64,000 bases of DNA from NCBI GenBank assembly GCA_039818665.1, contig JBCBTJ010000007.1, positions 13,559 through 77,558 of the forward strand, in the 5' to 3' direction. This document shows positions 61,165 to 64,000 of this stretch, in pieces; positions within the stretch are counted from its first letter, which is position 1; each line of letters begins with the position of its first letter. Source of the stretch: JBCBTJ01 sp039818665. Lineage in GTDB: Bacteria; Pseudomonadota; Alphaproteobacteria; Caulobacterales; Hyphomonadaceae. Under the pieces are notes generated by a model that saw only the letters and a program-made list of their open reading frames with translations, was not told where the DNA came from and made no database searches. The translations under genes were made by a program, and so were the position numbers.

Positions 61165-61812
61165 TTAAGTGTTGGCGTCTTGGTCTTCGGCTTCGGGCGC
61201 TTTTTTGGCGAGCGAGCGCGGCGGCGGCACGAACAGGGTGCGCCCGGCCGGCACGTCGGTGCTGATGGTGCAGTTCGGCCCGACGGACACATCCTCGCCG
61301 ATCGTCACATCGCCGATCACGACCACGCCCGGCCCGAAAGTGACGCGGTCGCCGATCGCGGGGCCGGTCTCGGTCCACTCCGTGCCGACGCCGAAGGTGA
61401 CATTGTGGCGGATGACGACATCGTCGCCGATATTGGCGTATTTGTGGATCACGACGCCATGCTGGTGGGCGAGATAGAGCCGCCGGCCGACCTGGACCGA
61501 GCGCTCAAGTTCGACGCCGTAGAAATTCTGCACCAGCTTCTGGCAGACCTTGTAGCCAAGCGTGAACGGCGCGCGGAACACCGGATTGCCGACCGTCTCG
61601 GCATAGGTCCCGACGCGGTACCAGAACAAGGCCCAAAAGCCCGCCGCCCAGGGGATCGATCCGTGGGTGCGGTAATCCTCGCCGACGATGGTCCAGAACC
61701 CGGCCTGGCGGATCAGGTCCGCGCCGCGCAGGCCGCCGGACGACGGCGCGGCGACGGCGGCGTCGTCTGCCTTCACGTTCGTCCCGTCAGCCACTCGCAC
61801 AACCTCGTTCAT
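61165..61812 (-). CDS. CysE-like hexapeptide-repeat acyltransferase
   Basis: 215 residues from ATG 61812. N-terminal helical part (FWTIVGEDYRTHGSIPWAAG), LbetaH domain with GVVIHKYANIGDDVVIRHNV, GVGTEWTETGPAIGDRVTFG, GDVTIGEDVSVGPNCT, and PAGRTLFVPPPRS. Serine-acetyltransferase fold, but the acceptor may be a sugar. 40 nt upstream of the ACP gene on the same strand. Confidence 0.84.
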   Translation of the reverse strand: MNEVVRVADGTNVKADDAAVAAPSSGGLRGADLIRQAGFWTIVGEDYRTHGSIPWAAGFWALFWYRVGTYAETVGNPVFRAPFTLGYKVCQKLVQNFYGVELERSVQVGRRLYLAHQHGVVIHKYANIGDDVVIRHNVTFGVGTEWTETGPAIGDRVTFGPGVVVIGDVTIGEDVSVGPNCTISTDVPAGRTLFVPPPRSLAKKAPEAEDQDANT

Positions 61813-62099
61813 CCACAGCCGTTCGGCCGCGCCCAACCCTAGTATGATCAGCGCCGGAACCGAAGAGGCCCGGCGCGCCGCGCTTCAAGCCCGGCCGCGG
61901 CGCCTTGCGCGCCGCCCATCCAATAGACCAGATTAAGCAACATGCATGCCGCCGTCCCCTGGAGCGCCATAGCCCCCCGACATGACGGCCGCGTGACCTG
62001 CGCGCCTTGTGTGGAAAGCCAATGGACGCCGCCGCGCAAGGCTTTTCTCCCGCAGCGCACAAAAACAGGGTTAAGCGCCCTGAAATTCGCGCCTCGCGC

Positions 62100-62864
62100 A
62101 TGGTGAGGGCGCAGGCCCCCTTCCGCCTGGTGGCGTGGAACATCCGCGCCGGCGGCGGGGCGCGGGCCGGCAAGATCGCCGCGGCGCTCACAGACATGGC
62201 GCCCGATCTGGTGGTTTTGAGCGAGTTCCGCTCCACGCCGGCCAGCCAGCATATCGCCTCAGAGCTCGCCGCGGCGGGCCTGTCGTCCCAGATCTGCACG
62301 ACGCGGCAAGTGCCCTCCGGGGCCAACGCGCTGCTCATCGCCGCCCGGTCTGCCCTCGCCCGGGTCGGCCTCCGCCAGGCGCCGCGCGAGCCCGGCCGCT
62401 GGGCCATGGCGCGCCTCGCCGCCCCCCGCCTCGCCGTCGGCGCGATGCACATCCCCAACCAGCATACGGGCCGCAAGCCCTTCTATCACGACGCCGTCGC
62501 CGACCTTGCGAAGCGCTGGCGCGGCGGGCCGGCGCTTTTGGTCGGCGACACCAATTCCGGGCGCATCGGCGAGGATGAAGAGACCGCCGTCTTCAACCAG
62601 CGCACCCATGCCTGGTTCGACCGGCTGGCCGCGGCCGGCTGGCGCGACGGCTTCCGCCTGAAGCATGGCGCCAAGCGCGAGTTCACCTGGTTCTCCCCGG
62701 GCCACGACAACGGATTTCGCTTAGACCAAGTCTTCCTCAACCCCGCCCTCGCCGCGCGCCTCAAAGACGTCCGCCACACCTGGCCCCCGGACCCCGCCCA
62801 GCCGGGCCGGCGGGACGGGTTAAGCGATCATGCGGCGCTGGTGGTGGAGATGCAGCTATCGTAG
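62100..62864 (+). CDS. endonuclease/exonuclease/phosphatase (EEP) family protein
   Basis: 254 residues from the ATG at 62100. Motifs: LVAWNIRAGGG (Asn), LVVLSEFRS (Glu metal ligand), LLVGDTNSGR (Asp/Asn) and C-terminal LDQVFLNP and GLSDHAALVVEM (Asp-His). Mg-dependent phosphodiesterase; DNA, lipid or sphingomyelin-type substrate unknown. No signal peptide. Its stop codon overlaps the repeat element that follows. Confidence 0.82.
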   Translation: MVRAQAPFRLVAWNIRAGGGARAGKIAAALTDMAPDLVVLSEFRSTPASQHIASELAAAGLSSQICTTRQVPSGANALLIAARSALARVGLRQAPREPGRWAMARLAAPRLAVGAMHIPNQHTGRKPFYHDAVADLAKRWRGGPALLVGDTNSGRIGEDEETAVFNQRTHAWFDRLAAAGWRDGFRLKHGAKREFTWFSPGHDNGFRLDQVFLNPALAARLKDVRHTWPPDPAQPGRRDGLSDHAALVVEMQLS

Positions 62865-62940
62865 GGTATATCCACCAAAGGGCGATTCACCGCGCTTTGC
62901 CGCATATCTGAGCGAATCGAACGAAGTTTGATGCACCCTA
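62862..62940. repeat. short palindromic repeat element (MITE/REP-like), copy 1
   Basis: 79 bp starting TAGGGTATATCCACCAAA and ending TTTGATGCACCCTA, i.e. imperfect terminal inverted repeats. The first 32 bp match copy 2 (63941) at 27 positions. Confidence 0.7.
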
Positions 62941-62958
62941 CGCTTGCCGAGCGGAACA

Positions 62959-63927
62959 ATGATCACGCACTATGGTGAACCTTCAAACTCCGCAGAAGAA
63001 TTCCTACAAAGCCTAGTCCGCACTCAGGCTAAGTACATACGCCCGGCCAAGCAAACCTTCATATGGCGCGGAGTCGGAGATGTAACCGAACATCTACTCG
63101 TACCGACGGCATTAAGACCTGGCAGCTTTGATAAGCTAATCAAGCTATGTGATCTGGCCCCAAATTCTCACTTTTACAAACTAGACGACAAGTCCGATCA
63201 GCAGAGCTTTTTGGAGTTTCGAATACTAGAAAGATTTTTCTTATTTTGCGACCGAGCAGGATTATCTATCCCCGAAGTGTCTCAATTTTATCGCGAAGCT
63301 TTCAATGAGTTCCGTATAGGAGATATCGATTCACATGTAGATGCTGCAGTAAATCAGTGGTTGCCGTCCGAACTCGTCCCACTCGCTTCTCTAGCACAAC
63401 ACTATGGGCTCCCGACGCGCTTGCTTGATTGGACATATGACGCGCTTACCGCAGCGTTCTTTGCGGCAGACAGCGCAGTTAGACAATTGACTAGGCAGCC
63501 GGAGATAGATCCCGACACAAAATACCTCGCTGTTTGGACTGCAGCCGCCTATGAGCTTCGAAATCTCGCCAAAATGAATAAAAGCACTGACCAAACTATG
63601 CTAAGAATCGAGATTAGGTCACCGCCGAAACACCAGAATCCCAACTTGGCGGCACAAGCTGGTGTTTTCACTTATCTCTCTGGCACCGAGAGTCGGGATG
63701 TGCAAATTGCCTCACGACCATTCGACGCGATAGGAAACGACTTGGTTCAAGAATCAAACAAGGACCCAGAAAGAGAAGTCGGCCCGTTCTTCGTTGAGCG
63801 CCTCTCTTGGACGCATGCTAAGGATTTGAAATTGATGCTGCATAGCCTCGGTGTCTCACGGGCAAAAATAGAACCAGGATATGCCGCCGCAGCAAAGACT
63901 GTAATTGAAATGTCGGAGCTTCCGTAA
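62959..63927 (+). CDS. FRG-domain protein (probable mobile cargo)
   Basis: 322 residues from the ATG at 62959. FRG domain: FIWRGVGDVTEHLLVPTALR near the start and LASLAQHYGLPTRLLDWTYD around residue 145, the two hallmarks. FRG proteins accompany phage-defence and other mobile cargo; biochemical role unknown. Visibly AT-richer, with many A/T-ending codons and fewer GC-rich ones than any neighbour. Flanked by two related palindromic repeats, so it was probably brought in horizontally. No partner gene visible before the window ends. Confidence 0.85.
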   Translation: MITHYGEPSNSAEEFLQSLVRTQAKYIRPAKQTFIWRGVGDVTEHLLVPTALRPGSFDKLIKLCDLAPNSHFYKLDDKSDQQSFLEFRILERFFLFCDRAGLSIPEVSQFYREAFNEFRIGDIDSHVDAAVNQWLPSELVPLASLAQHYGLPTRLLDWTYDALTAAFFAADSAVRQLTRQPEIDPDTKYLAVWTAAAYELRNLAKMNKSTDQTMLRIEIRSPPKHQNPNLAAQAGVFTYLSGTESRDVQIASRPFDAIGNDLVQESNKDPEREVGPFFVERLSWTHAKDLKLMLHSLGVSRAKIEPGYAAAAKTVIEMSELP

Positions 63928-63940
63928 TTCGGGCAGCAGG

Positions 63941-64000
63941 TAGGGTGCATCAACCAACGGGCGATGCACCGCATTGTTTCGACGTCGGGCGGTGCATCGC
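63941..64000. repeat. short palindromic repeat element (MITE/REP-like), copy 2, cut by window end
   Basis: Starts TAGGGTGCATCAACCAACGG (27 of the first 32 bases match copy 1). Contains a perfect 12-bp inverted repeat: GCGATGCACCGC (63961-63972) and GCGGTGCATCGC (63989-64000). Confidence 0.75.

Overview
The window is a 64 kb piece of a GC-rich chromosome (roughly two-thirds G+C by eye, with gapless, overlapping genes) from an alphaproteobacterium. Pointers are a CpdR-type receiver next to an N-formylglutamate amidohydrolase, a GTTC-N7-GTTC LexA box (the alphaproteobacterial form), and DUF2793 and DUF2141 proteins. The mixture suggests the Caulobacterales/Maricaulales neighbourhood; this placement is inference only. 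No rRNA, insertion sequence, prophage or CRISPR array was seen. One tRNA (Val, GAC) is present.

Layout. 1-4400 (minus): a translation block (pheS fragment, rplT, rpmI, infC) downstream of two glycosyltransferases. 4399-9399: hydrolase, small lipoprotein, membrane protein, LptF, GT2, tRNA-Val and cpdR. 9513-23027: mostly housekeeping (N-formylglutamate amidohydrolase, XRE regulator, HisN-like phosphatase, L25, Pth, YchF, RmuC, Def, Fmt, TruA), interrupted by a BlaI/BlaR-like pair whose sensor carries an extra M23 domain, a membrane-anchored TIR protein, and a strong candidate small RNA.

23078-51847: a large surface-polysaccharide locus. It contains a small initiating sugar-phosphate transferase, a UDP-xylose-synthase-like enzyme, a WlbA/WlbB/WlbC (WbpB/D/E) set for a 2,3-diacetamido-uronic acid, at least seven glycosyltransferases, Wzy, Wzx, acetyltransferases, and a HisH-like/HisF-like/WbpG triad expected to turn an acetamido group into an acetamidino group. 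Export and length control follow (Wza-like, fused Wzc), with a NusG paralogue, an O-antigen ligase/polymerase-like protein, a GT4 and a GDP-fucose-synthase-like reductase. The UDP-GlcNAc 6-dehydrogenase (WbpA), the 2-epimerase (WbpI) and GDP-mannose dehydratase are not in the window. An unusual DUF2793-plus-GDSL esterase is inserted on the opposite strand.

51844-62864: acyltransferase, single-domain response regulator, rhomboid, ZapE, L31, MsbA-like ABC exporter, efp/suhB/ridA operon, then a compact thioesterase-SDR-ACP-acyltransferase group and an EEP nuclease. 62862-64000: an AT-richer FRG-domain gene bracketed by two related palindromic repeats, the clearest sign of horizontal acquisition here.

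Recurrent architecture: start/stop overlaps of 4 nt (ATGA or GTGA) link most polysaccharide genes, implying translational coupling, and several convergent gene pairs share a 4-nt CTAG/TTAA/TTAG stop-stop overlap. Many starts are GTG or TTG; where a Shine-Dalgarno sequence pointed to a start different from the longest frame, it was used and this is stated.
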